Assembly (NCBI GenBank): GCA_026120035.1
Contig: JALRME010000013.1
Coordinates: forward strand, 248,001-312,000
Length of the DNA: 64,000 nucleotides
Source of the DNA: Coleophoma eucalyptorum
Taxonomy: Eukaryota > Ascomycota > Leotiomycetes > Helotiales > Dermateaceae
Direction of reading: 5' to 3'
The notes beneath the pieces were generated by a model. That model saw only the letters and a program-made list of their open reading frames with translations. It was not told where the DNA came from and made no database searches. A program made the translations under genes and the position numbers. Below, in pieces: positions 44,577 through 54,192 of this stretch; position 1 is the first letter of the stretch, and every line of letters starts with the position of its first letter.

Positions 44577-45125
44577 GACCACAGTATCTCAGTGGGCTTG
44601 TTTGGAATCATATCAAGAGAAATGTTGGAAAACTGTTACAATAACACAGCTAAAAGAAAATCGAGAAGCGTTGCTATTTTGGAAGAATAGAGTATGTGAA
44701 TGTAAATGGATGCAAATTCCAGCAGGGTAAGCTGGTTCTCTACCAGAAGCGCGAGCGCCATATTAAGACTAAATATCCGGCTTCATTTAGCTGCCGTGTC
44801 GGTGATACTATGGTGTTGTAGCAGATTACTGGTACGTCAAGTGTAATTTTAGGGTACAGTAAGCTCGAGAACAATTGTAAAAATTCCGGGCTGCTATTTT
44901 ACGCTATGATGCCAACCTCGATGCTAAAACAGAGGATACGAAAGTAACAAGACAAAGAGTGAACGCCGGCCATCATCAGCCACAACAGCAATGCAATGTA
45001 CAGTTTTCGCTCCGCTATAAACAAAAATGCAATATATCTAAAATTCGTTGCTGGTATCATAAATATACCTAGTTGCTGCATAGGTTGTTAGATCACTTCC
45101 TTCGTCTGAAGAAAGAAAGTACTTA
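44577..45125. other. Intergenic, between acidic protein gene and PLD1
   Basis: About 550 bp. It should hold the promoter of the acidic gene and the PLD1 3' UTR. At 45074-45125 the minus strand has a complete intron pattern (GTAAGT, CTAAC, GCAG) overlapping the PLD1 stop codon. Confidence 0.5.
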
Positions 45126-48100
45126 CTAGATTTGTAAGGGTGCAACTTGGTCCACCTGGTACAACCAGTTCGAGTTGAGCTCCTCCTTTATTAGCCAATC
45201 GTAAGGGAACACAACCAGGCGGCCCTGTATAAGACTTAGCATGTCTTCAGCATCTTCGCGGCTGATGAGATCATCAGCAGCCGAGAATCCACGTCGGCTG
45301 CCTTTAGTCGTGGCGCGGCGTCTACGCCGCTGCGAGCCCGAATTTAATATACCATTTGAACCATTAGTGGTACCTTTCTCTAATGGAATTGTGGCTGAGA
45401 ATGTGGTTTTCCGAGCTCGAGAGGTGGAGTTCTCTGCCTCTGTCCCTATCGGTTCAGTGACTGCGGGATCAAGCGATGGAAACTCTTCTTCGCCAGCTGG
45501 TGGCAAGGGCGATGGAGCATCATTTGAGTTTCTCTTCAACGCGTCCTTCTCATTTAGAAGTCCATTCTCTACTCCACTCACATTGGATGTGTCGATGCGT
45601 AGCTCGTTTCTCTCATCGGCGTTGTCGGCCCATTCCTTTACGGTGCCTAGTGGATGACCACCGCTTCCAACGTGTGTATTTGTCTTAGCCTTCTCCGCTA
45701 TTTCACTGAGTCTTGAATCTACATTGACGAGACCAGGCGATAACGTAGCACCAGGGGGGCCGCTTTGCCCTTGCGATTCCTGGGCCTCGCGCTCTTTGCT
45801 CTTCGAACCACCTTGAGCTTGAGCAAACCTTTCAGCATAGGCCATAAACTCAGTGTACTCATGCCAATTTGTTACTTCGCTATCAGGATTACACCTGAAG
45901 ACGCGGCGGAAGATCTTTGTGTTATTCTCTGCAATCAGCCGCCAAGTGTCTTCAAAGAATGCATCATTGAGTGGGTCTCGCATGCAGTCCTTATCAACGT
46001 GTGCTTGCTTTATGTCGGCTGTTAGGCTATTGAAAGGTTTTTCGATTGGATTCCCAGCCGCGTCCAGCTGCACCGGAGGACCTCCGATATCTGTGTCATC
46101 AATCGAAGGTAAGGGTGGCAGTTGAGAAAGCTGTGGCAGGCCCATTTGCTCAGTGGTACGCCTTGGTAAGTGTGGAATTGGGGGTAAGCCTTCGTATCCA
46201 GTACTGCTGCGATCATTTGACTCAGCGGCAGACTTCCTGCCGTGATGCTTTTTCGGATGGGTGGCTGTGCCTTTACCTTCTGGCGCAATATCGGCGACAA
46301 GAACCTCACGAACACCATCGACGATAATAGTGTCACGACCTCGGGCAATTCCAGATGCTTCGGCATCTTTGAAACGATCAGTTCCCTCACCAGCAACCTC
46401 AGCCGCATGTTTTTGGTTGCCTGTGACTCGCTTATCTGATGTGAGCGTCTTGAATCTATCCGGCTTGATGTTTGGGTTGTTTTGTTCTTCCCAATCAACA
46501 TCATGATTGAAACTTCGTAAGAGTTCTTGGTTAGCTATGAGCTTTGCTTGTTCCGATGGAACTTCTGGAAGCTTGCCGCCATGAATGTCGCGGGATTCTG
46601 GCGGATCAGCGTCTACATCCTGATAGACGCCGTTCATGTTTTTTTCGAACTCCTCTTCTTCTCGATCGATCTCGGCACGTCTCTCCTCTTCCATCACCTC
46701 ATCCACGTCAAGACCCAAGTGCTCTCTCATTAGTCGCATTCTCAACGTGTGAGCAAAGCGTCCCACAAGATAAGGTTCCCCATCCATGGTTGACCAAAGC
46801 ATATCTGTATCGCGCACAACAGCCGCACACTCTGAATCTCTGGAACCTAGCATAGATCGTTCGTTGATGTTGGCAGAGCCAATCAAAGCAATCCTGTCGT
46901 CAACGATGATGACCTTCGCATGAATGTACAACTGCTCTGTAACAAGCATTTTCTTTGGGCCAATTTTTCCCCAAGCTCTCAGGCTGTAAAATTGAACGTA
47001 ATCCTCAGGCTCAATGCCATGGCTTCTCAATCGGCCAAAGATAGACGTTTCCCCCCGACATATACTACGGAATTGACATTGCATGATGAGGCGCACACTA
47101 GTACCATCAGGCTCATCCACAGTGTTCTGGAATCCAGGCATGAGCGGGATCAGGATGCAGCATCGCCAGCTTTCATTATTTTGATATGCCCGGATAGCGC
47201 GTTCAACGATGGCATCACCAATTTTGTTAACGATCTTGGTATTCATTGTTTCAGAACTCGTAATGAAAAATTGGTTCTCCATATAGACGAAATGTTCGGA
47301 CTCCTCAATCATTTTGCAATAAGCGGTCATGATACTATGCTCGGTCTCCGTGATCCCCAAGGACCAATCAGTTGCCGACCGCAGAATTTGTACTTCACAA
47401 GTGCCAGTGAGACCCAATGCCTCCAAATCTGCAGGGTTATAATCTGGAGGCGGGAGCAAGAAAGGGGTCGGTCTGGTTGGCTTTCGGCCTCGTAGTACGT
47501 AATTCCATCTCTGCACAAAGTGCCTGGTTAGGTCTCTTGCTGGCTGACCAACTACTTGCATAGATATATCGTGCCAAGGCATTCTTGGTGTTTTCGAACG
47601 GTCGTACATCTCTGCATACGGCTCTTGTAATTTGTAGAAGTCCTGGACTCTGGGGTTTGAGTAGTCTTTTCCAGGCCACAATTGACAGTGATCAGCATCT
47701 TTGGGCAGATCAGACTGCTCAAAACCAGTAGGCTTGTCATCGACGACTGAATGTTGAGGAGTATCCCAACGACCAAAGCATAGATCTATACCACCTACGA
47801 ATGCAACTGTGTGGTCAACAATACAGATCTTCTCATGATGTGCGAAGAAGAATTGGTTCTTTTTGAATTGGTTGGGTGATCGTTGAACAAAAACATTTGG
47901 GTGTAAATCAAGCATCGAGAATTTTGTAAATTCCGAATCGATAGGAATGGCAGCTTCTACGTTTCGGTAAACAATAATGAAGACTTTAACGCCTTCCCTA
48001 GCTTTCTTTTGAAGTAATCTGTCGAGGCGCCATTTCTGGCTAATTGCAGCCGGCCTCCTCATGTAGAGTTGAGGGCTGAGCCACCAGTCGTGGATATAAA

Positions 48101-50579
48101 TAACGTCTTTGGCCATGTTGATTGCTCGTGAAACATTCCACATATAATCTCGGCCATCCACAAGCCACTGAGCATAAACACCTGTACGAATAGGGGCGAA
48201 GCTACCAAACCGATTATCGTTTGCCCAAGGTGTGTTGCCTAGCATGTAATTAAGAGACTCTTCAAATTGTCTTAGTTGACGTTCGTTTTTAGCTAGAAGC
48301 TTGATTTTGCGTTCCGAGTTGATCAATTTCAGACTGTGGTGTTGCTTTGGATGTTTAGCCGCAACCTCTGCTTTCTCTACAACTTCCTTAGGCCCAAGTT
48401 CCTTCAATTTCCGTCGTTGTTTCTGCACCTGAAATTTGGGATCTACCAGAAAGACATCGTAAATGTGCATGTTCTCTGGCGAGTCGACACAAACAAGATA
48501 ACTGTGTCGAACAAGAAACCATTTTGGTGAATGTCGTGCAAACACACTTTTTGGTGAAAGAAACCTTCGAACATCTAGGCTTTTCAGCGACTGAATGACA
48601 AGGTAACCTTCCTTGCCGTGATAACTACCCTCTGCAGCAAGACGAACGCCTAGTGCCGACAATTCCAAAAACCTGCAAAGACGGTTGCTATCAGCTCGGA
48701 AGATAAGCCATCGGATCATTTCCTGCAGATACTGTTCAAGTCGACGTCGCTGCCGTTGATTGAATACGATCTTGTTTTGTGCTGCGCTTCCACTGCCTGT
48801 AACGGCACCCGTACTAGGGTTCTGTCCTCCTATAGACTTCCTCCTGTTGCTTGATAATGATGGCCGCCGCTTCTTGCGAGTTTTGGTTCTGGCCTCTGCT
48901 TCGCTGTGGGTTGCTTCACCAACAGTATCGTCCACTCTGATGGGGTCTGCGTCATCATCGCTGCTGTCACCCAAGCCACGGAAGCCTCTGAAGTAAGGGA
49001 ATGCAGCTTTTGGGAAGCGAGGTTGCTTTGGCCTAGCATCAATATCACTCCTGAGCTGGATGTACTTGTCGCTACTGCCTTGGATCTTGTAGCGAAGGTG
49101 GAGGTTGGCAAAGTCTCGAAGGGATCTGTGAATGACCCATTTCATACGATTCAAGCCATTACCGTATTCCAGCTCGATTCTGAAGACAAGATGTCTTTCT
49201 GTTTCGTCTGGATCATCTTCACTCGGTTTACTATCGCTTACGCGCAGCTTGAGTTGTTCTAAAAGTACAGGAATACGCTTGTTTCCATGCTCATCGCGTT
49301 GTATCATACTGGCCAGCATGAGTGCAGCAGGAGCACCAGCTCGTAACTCAGCCATAAGCTCAGCAGATTTTAGGTAATCAACCTTGTGTTCTTCCTTTCG
49401 CGCACCAAGAAGTTTGAGACCATGCTTTAACATTCGCCATCTTTGGGCTCCAAACGTGGTTGCTCGTTCGGTTCCTAAGAAAGGTCGTTTTGGAGTTTGA
49501 GCTGTGTCTCCATCGGAAACACCGCCGCCTCCAGTTTTCGAACGCAAGAAATTAGTTGGCCGTCTTGCTGATGTGCTTGCTTCGCCTTCTTGCTGACCTC
49601 CAGCATAGCTCAGGCCTCTACCACCAGTGATCCAGGAACTGCCTCGTCTCCAAGAGCTTTCTTTTCCTAGTCGATCACGCCCTTCTCCTTCTGATAAGCC
49701 TCCGCGCTCATAAGAACCATCGGTCGCTCGTCTATTCAAAAAGATTGGTGGGCGGATACTGCCAGATGGAGAGTCGCCGTTGCCTAAGAAACGAGCTCGT
49801 GGAGTATTGGGCACAGTTTGACTCCCAGCTTCATCTTGGGGCCTCTTGGTTCGACGTTTCCTCCGGGCACGTATCTCCCCAGTCGCTCTGTCTTCATCTG
49901 CAGTTTCTTCGGCATCTGCATCACTACCCTCCTCTGGCAATGTATATGGGAATCTGCCAGTAGCAGTAGGCGAGAGAGGTTCGGAGTTTGTACCACTATC
50001 ATCAATTGAGACCGCGCCATTGCTCTGAGAACGGCTGTGACTTGGTAGACCACCGGTGGTAGCAAGAGCCTTCAATTTCGACATCAAAGATTGCCCACGG
50101 CGGTCTTTGCCTGATGCTTCTGCATCTTCTGCAAGCCAAGAATCCTGTCTCATGTAGTTCGCCGGTTCAACGTCAGGATCCGCCCTAGAAAATTGAACAC
50201 TGCGCCTAACAGGAGGTGTACTTGTACCCGGGAGAGCTGAAGGTGTATCGTGTAGCGAAGGATTCGCTGGACCCGGTTTCATGGCCGATTTCCCCCTGGG
50301 AGATTCGGGGCCATTTGCTGAGCCATTAAGTGTTAGCGGAGCAGGCGTCTGGTGTGGAATACCGCCATTCAAGTAATCTTGCGCCTCTACGCTCTTATGA
50401 GAGAGTGCAGAAGGTTGGGTGAGGTTGAGCGTGGTCTCCGATGTGCCATCTGCATTGAGTTCTGTCCTCAGACCTGATGGGCGTACAAGCGCAGGTGAAC
50501 TTGGATTGGAGGCTACTGGTGATGCAGAAAGTGGACTTCGAGATGCAGGCGATTCTGAGCCTTCGCCGTGCAGCGCCAT
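45126..50579 (-). CDS. PLD1: Phospholipase D1 (SPO14/PLD1 type)
   Basis: A single large exon, 1817 aa from the ATG at 50579. The frame is open 5' of this for over 60 more codons, including a Cys-rich CTCSCCQARCCC stretch, but has no ATG, so 50579 is preferred. After ~400 disordered residues come a PX domain (~446-646), a PH domain (~656-780) and the catalytic core. The two HKD motifs are HHEKICIVD (His915, Lys917, Asp922) and YIHAKVIIVDD (His1220, Lys1222, Asp1227). The C-terminal ~450 residues include a low-complexity stretch and end SNWLYQVDQVAPLQI. The enzyme hydrolyses phosphatidylcholine to phosphatidic acid at membranes, with PX/PH binding phosphoinositides. It is unusually long, but the domain order is exact for fungal PLD1. 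Confidence 0.95.
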   Translation of the reverse strand: MALHGEGSESPASRSPLSASPVASNPSSPALVRPSGLRTELNADGTSETTLNLTQPSALSHKSVEAQDYLNGGIPHQTPAPLTLNGSANGPESPRGKSAMKPGPANPSLHDTPSALPGTSTPPVRRSVQFSRADPDVEPANYMRQDSWLAEDAEASGKDRRGQSLMSKLKALATTGGLPSHSRSQSNGAVSIDDSGTNSEPLSPTATGRFPYTLPEEGSDADAEETADEDRATGEIRARRKRRTKRPQDEAGSQTVPNTPRARFLGNGDSPSGSIRPPIFLNRRATDGSYERGGLSEGEGRDRLGKESSWRRGSSWITGGRGLSYAGGQQEGEASTSARRPTNFLRSKTGGGGVSDGDTAQTPKRPFLGTERATTFGAQRWRMLKHGLKLLGARKEEHKVDYLKSAELMAELRAGAPAALMLASMIQRDEHGNKRIPVLLEQLKLRVSDSKPSEDDPDETERHLVFRIELEYGNGLNRMKWVIHRSLRDFANLHLRYKIQGSSDKYIQLRSDIDARPKQPRFPKAAFPYFRGFRGLGDSSDDDADPIRVDDTVGEATHSEAEARTKTRKKRRPSLSSNRRKSIGGQNPSTGAVTGSGSAAQNKIVFNQRQRRRLEQYLQEMIRWLIFRADSNRLCRFLELSALGVRLAAEGSYHGKEGYLVIQSLKSLDVRRFLSPKSVFARHSPKWFLVRHSYLVCVDSPENMHIYDVFLVDPKFQVQKQRRKLKELGPKEVVEKAEVAAKHPKQHHSLKLINSERKIKLLAKNERQLRQFEESLNYMLGNTPWANDNRFGSFAPIRTGVYAQWLVDGRDYMWNVSRAINMAKDVIYIHDWWLSPQLYMRRPAAISQKWRLDRLLQKKAREGVKVFIIVYRNVEAAIPIDSEFTKFSMLDLHPNVFVQRSPNQFKKNQFFFAHHEKICIVDHTVAFVGGIDLCFGRWDTPQHSVVDDKPTGFEQSDLPKDADHCQLWPGKDYSNPRVQDFYKLQEPYAEMYDRSKTPRMPWHDISMQVVGQPARDLTRHFVQRWNYVLRGRKPTRPTPFLLPPPDYNPADLEALGLTGTCEVQILRSATDWSLGITETEHSIMTAYCKMIEESEHFVYMENQFFITSSETMNTKIVNKIGDAIVERAIRAYQNNESWRCCILIPLMPGFQNTVDEPDGTSVRLIMQCQFRSICRGETSIFGRLRSHGIEPEDYVQFYSLRAWGKIGPKKMLVTEQLYIHAKVIIVDDRIALIGSANINERSMLGSRDSECAAVVRDTDMLWSTMDGEPYLVGRFAHTLRMRLMREHLGLDVDEVMEEERRAEIDREEEEFEKNMNGVYQDVDADPPESRDIHGGKLPEVPSEQAKLIANQELLRSFNHDVDWEEQNNPNIKPDRFKTLTSDKRVTGNQKHAAEVAGEGTDRFKDAEASGIARGRDTIIVDGVREVLVADIAPEGKGTATHPKKHHGRKSAAESNDRSSTGYEGLPPIPHLPRRTTEQMGLPQLSQLPPLPSIDDTDIGGPPVQLDAAGNPIEKPFNSLTADIKQAHVDKDCMRDPLNDAFFEDTWRLIAENNTKIFRRVFRCNPDSEVTNWHEYTEFMAYAERFAQAQGGSKSKEREAQESQGQSGPPGATLSPGLVNVDSRLSEIAEKAKTNTHVGSGGHPLGTVKEWADNADERNELRIDTSNVSGVENGLLNEKDALKRNSNDAPSPLPPAGEEEFPSLDPAVTEPIGTEAENSTSRARKTTFSATIPLEKGTTNGSNGILNSGSQRRRRRATTKGSRRGFSAADDLISREDAEDMLSLIQGRLVVFPYDWLIKEELNSNWLYQVDQVAPLQI

Positions 50580-51244
50580 GCTCAATGCTTCTCCGTGATC
50601 ACTGCAGCAGCAACGCGCTTGACAACAAGAGCAGGTGCACAAACCCCCTATCCTCTCAATTCGACGCGCGTTTGAGGACACAGTATTGATGTTTATAGTT
50701 CGTTCGTGTCGCTCATGGCTGATGCGTAGTCGATTGTTGGATTGTAATATCTGCTGTAGATATCTGCTCGTTGGCTAGGTCGAGTTGCGAGTAGGAGGGG
50801 GGAGTTACGCTTTATGCTGGGCTGGTCGATCGTGAGCGCGCTTTATGGGATAGATGATATTTTTGAATGTAGTCGTCGATTCCACTCTACCAGAGACGTA
50901 ATACAGGGACTCTTGTAGAGAGTTGAAATATGAGACCAGATTGTGGAACAGGGGGGTCAATGTACGTAGATAATTTCCATATGATCGTCAATAAGTACTG
51001 GAATGGAGTAAGTTTCCCAGCCCGGTGAGATGGCGTTGTTACAGGGGGCTCGCGGAACGACGCCCCGTTTCCTCGGCCGGGTTGAGGAAGAATCTATTAC
51101 CTTAATTCACTAAACCTCCAGGCCGTCAATGTTATTGTGTGGGACAAATATTAAATAAGGTTCGAACGTTGAAAGCATCTTTCAAGCATCACATTTCCTG
51201 GTACGGACTGCTTTTGTGCATTTATTTATCTACCAACTCTCGAC
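50580..51244. promoter_or_regulatory. Divergent upstream region of PLD1 and the hydrolase gene
   Basis: A 665-bp gap between opposite starts. It contains an AGATAT(C/T)TACAGCAGATATTACA near-duplication at about 50740-50765. No distinct TATA box is seen for PLD1. TATTAAATAAGG at about 51150 lies ~95 bp before the hydrolase ATG. Confidence 0.4.
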
Positions 51245-52840
51245 ATGTCGACGCCAAACCCCACCGAGGACTTCAAATCAACCCCACCAGTTTCGTCAAA
51301 GACATTTCACATAGCTGGAATCCTCACCACAGTTTATGGTCTAGATGAATTGCCAGATGGTTGCAAGTCAATCGCATGTCTGTGGCTGCTCCATGGACGT
51401 CTTCAAAAGGCAGAAGTAATGGCCAATGTGGCTTACACGTGCCTTCATGACTGGCATCAGCGCGCATCATCTGATCATAGCACGGTTGGCTTCATTGCTA
51501 TCGCGTTTGACCAGAGGAACCATGGGACGCGAGAAGTTTACAGCCTGGCAAATAAATCATGGAAAGAAGGGAATGATAATCATGCTCAAGACATGTATAG
51601 GTGAGGTTGCCCAATCTGACATGAATGAAAGAAATGATGCTGATCAGCCATAGTGTCTTGCATGGCACGGCGACCGATGTTAGTTTATTGATTGATCACT
51701 TGGGCTCTTATATCTTCCATGGAGCCAATGCACCATCGATAGACCAGCACATGGTCCTAGGAATCTCCTTGGGAGGCCATGCTGCCTGGCAGATCTTCTT
51801 CAGTGAACCAAGAGTCACTGCTGCTGTTGTGATTATTGGCTGCCCAGATTATATGCGTAAGTGCCGCCTCTTCTTAGATGGGATCACATTCATAGAAGCC
51901 CACTCTTCTTATCTGGGACAACCTGCATGGTCGAGATGAATGGACTGCCGTCGGCCACACGAGGAGGTGCTCTGAATCATTGGAAGACCTTGTCTCTCCT
52001 GATCATAGGAAAACTTTCTTGCCATGAAAGGCTATCTTCGGCAAAAGCACTTAACAATGGCCAATGTTATGATTGGAAAGAGCATCATATATGTGAAGGT
52101 GGTCTACTTACAGTCAAGTGACTCAAAGTGGACTTCACCAATCTCATTGATATCGCAACATCCAGCACCACCTGAAGTAGTAGATCTGTCCTAAGTAGGC
52201 CAGGTCATTTTGCACATCTTTAGATATTGCGAGGGACAGGAGTTCTCAACATGTGCTAACCCGGCTGATTGGGCATTAATCATATTGGAACGAAGAATGG
52301 TCAATATAGAATGTATGCAAGAGAATCCGAGTACGAAGCTGACAGTTGCAAGATCTTATGAATGATCGCGCACGACGCTCTAAGGTCGATCTAAAGAAAA
52401 ACTCGCAAAACGCCGATGAATTCCTTGGAAGCACCTTCTTCCCTAATGCTCTAGTAGAAAGTATGAAGAAAAATGACCCGCGTGGGATCGTCTTTGGAAC
52501 ATCAGATATCATTATCTCACCGACATCCGACACTTCGCCCTCCCAAGCCCAAATTCGCGCCATATTTGACCAGCGTATCCGTAACAAGAAGATTCTCATC
52601 TGTAGCGGTGGAGCTGACAAACTTGTACCATATCGCTCAGCAGAGCAGTTCCTGAACTTCTTCAAAAAAGCCACAGCTGAGAATGGTTGGTACAAAGATG
52701 GAAACGTGTATGTGGAGGATAACGTATATGAAGGAATTGGCCATTCATATAGCGAAGAGATGGTGAAGGACACTACTCGATTCCTTGGTGACATCTTGGC
52801 CGGCGGACCAGGAGCTGGAACCCTCTCAGCAAAGATGTAG
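51245..52840 (+). CDS. Alpha/beta hydrolase
   Basis: Three exons, 51245..51600, 51648..51856 and 52353..52840, give 350 aa. Intron 1 is 47 nt (GTGAGG...CAG, phase 2). Intron 2 is 496 nt (GTAAGT...GCTAAC...AAG, phase 1), joining CPDYM to LMNDRARRSK. The fold's landmarks are WLLHG (oxyanion strand), the nucleophile elbow GISLGG (Ser159), the Asp strand ICSGGADKLVP (Asp277) and His319 in GIGHSYSEEM. There is no signal peptide, so it is probably intracellular. The substrate cannot be read from sequence; esterase or peptidase-like hydrolases are possible. Its stop is only 18 bp from the stop of the convergent DUF218 gene. The oversized second intron is the odd feature. Confidence 0.85.
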
Positions 52841-52858
52841 AGAACAATCGAACGTGGT

Positions 52859-53638
52859 TCAACTCCAGGGCTGCTTCTCGCCCTCGATCAAAAACTCTTC
52901 TCCGTCCATTGATACGCTCTTGACCCCGCTAGCAATCCTCTCTTCCTCAATGAGAAACCACATCTGACTAACACCCCAGCAATTTCTCATTCTCCGCTTC
53001 CCACTTAGAACCTCTCTCTTTCCAAGCATATCTGCCTTCCAAGGACTTAATCCTCGTTCCATTTCCCCTCTCAGCACATCTTCTGTTCGTGCAGCATCCC
53101 ACTTGCTGCTCTCTTTATTCATGTATGGTGGATCAAGCCCTAGGAACGCTACCCTTTCTGGGTCCAAACCAAGTGCTTTGACGTGATAATCCAGAAAACG
53201 CTCTTTCTTGAACTCATGGCTGATAATCGTGATCTTTTCTGGCCAACGCTTTGTTGTCTTCCAAAACATCAACAGAGAAAAGGTCAGATTTGCCATCGAG
53301 TCCATTGCTTGCTCTTCCAGCAAGATTCTGGCCCCTGTCTCGCTCTGGGGATGCACGATACCCCAAAAATCATTGTCGATGGCCAGATCCAGATAGCTGC
53401 GAGCTTCACTTATGTCTACTTCCTTCCGGGTTTTGGACCCTGAAAGTACCAACAGAGCGGATGGATCCTGATGGAGCACAGAGAGCCCGGCCTGAAGATG
53501 GGTCCGGAAGGTCTTTGTCTCGCCCTTCTGGAAAGATGCTAGGAGCCATTCCTTCTCACACTCGCCTCGGGTGTAACCTCCGAGATAAATGGCATGGCAG
53601 CACACAAGGACGAGGTGCTTGAGATTCGTGGTATCCAT
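52859..53638 (-). CDS. DUF218 (YdcF-like) domain protein
   Basis: Intronless, 259 aa. It starts MDTTNLKHLVLVCCHAIYLGG, followed by EWLLASFQKGETKTF, LLVLSGSKTR, SEARSYLDLA, DSMANLTFSLLMF, ITIISHEFKKERF and FLGLDPPYMNKE. This is the fungal branch of the DUF218 family, which is related to bacterial YdcF; a Rossmann-like nucleotide-binding fold is proposed, but the reaction is unknown. The initial hydrophobic stretch is the first beta strand, so I see no signal peptide. It is tail-to-tail with the hydrolase gene (18 bp between stops, so 3' UTRs must overlap) and head-to-head with UTP15. Confidence 0.85.
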   Translation of the reverse strand: MDTTNLKHLVLVCCHAIYLGGYTRGECEKEWLLASFQKGETKTFRTHLQAGLSVLHQDPSALLVLSGSKTRKEVDISEARSYLDLAIDNDFWGIVHPQSETGARILLEEQAMDSMANLTFSLLMFWKTTKRWPEKITIISHEFKKERFLDYHVKALGLDPERVAFLGLDPPYMNKESSKWDAARTEDVLRGEMERGLSPWKADMLGKREVLSGKRRMRNCWGVSQMWFLIEEERIASGVKSVSMDGEEFLIEGEKQPWS

Positions 53639-54192
53639 GGTACAGGAAATTACTGGTGTATTTTATGGATAATGCGGGTCTCCTGCAAAGAGAGACAGAC
53701 GCAGAAGCAAAAAGAACAATAGCGACGGGATGTTCCTCATACATTAGTAGGGAGGACTAGTTTGGGTAGGGGGATATTTCGTTCACTCGATACTCTTGTA
53801 CTCGGCGAGGCGTCTGATGCAAGATGGAAGATGGGAGATGAAATCCTTCAAGCCGTTACATGAAACTTGGACGGGCAATGCAAAGCTACATCAGGCGCTT
53901 CCTAAGCTGACGAGTGCCAGCTGTTCCCCAACATTCTATGTCTCCACTTCACCGCCCCGACGAGACATGGAGATTGGAGAAGTAAGTGATCTTCACACGA
54001 ACGAACGGCTGCTGCGGGTTTTGCTCATACAGCGGGCCCATCACGTGTCAGACTCAGAGAGGAAAGTCTGGCGGGCAGGATTTGCCGGGCGGCCGTGTAA
54101 AATAGCCCCGGCGATAATAATCTTTCCATCGAAACTTTTTATTTTGAAGCTCGTCCTCCACATCCACCGCAGCGCAGACGACTTCTTGCAAG
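53639..54192. promoter_or_regulatory. Divergent promoter region of DUF218 gene and UTP15
   Basis: A 554-bp gap between opposite starts. An A/T-rich CGAAACTTTTTATTTTG lies ~60 bp before the UTP15 ATG. No coding region is supported. Confidence 0.4.
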
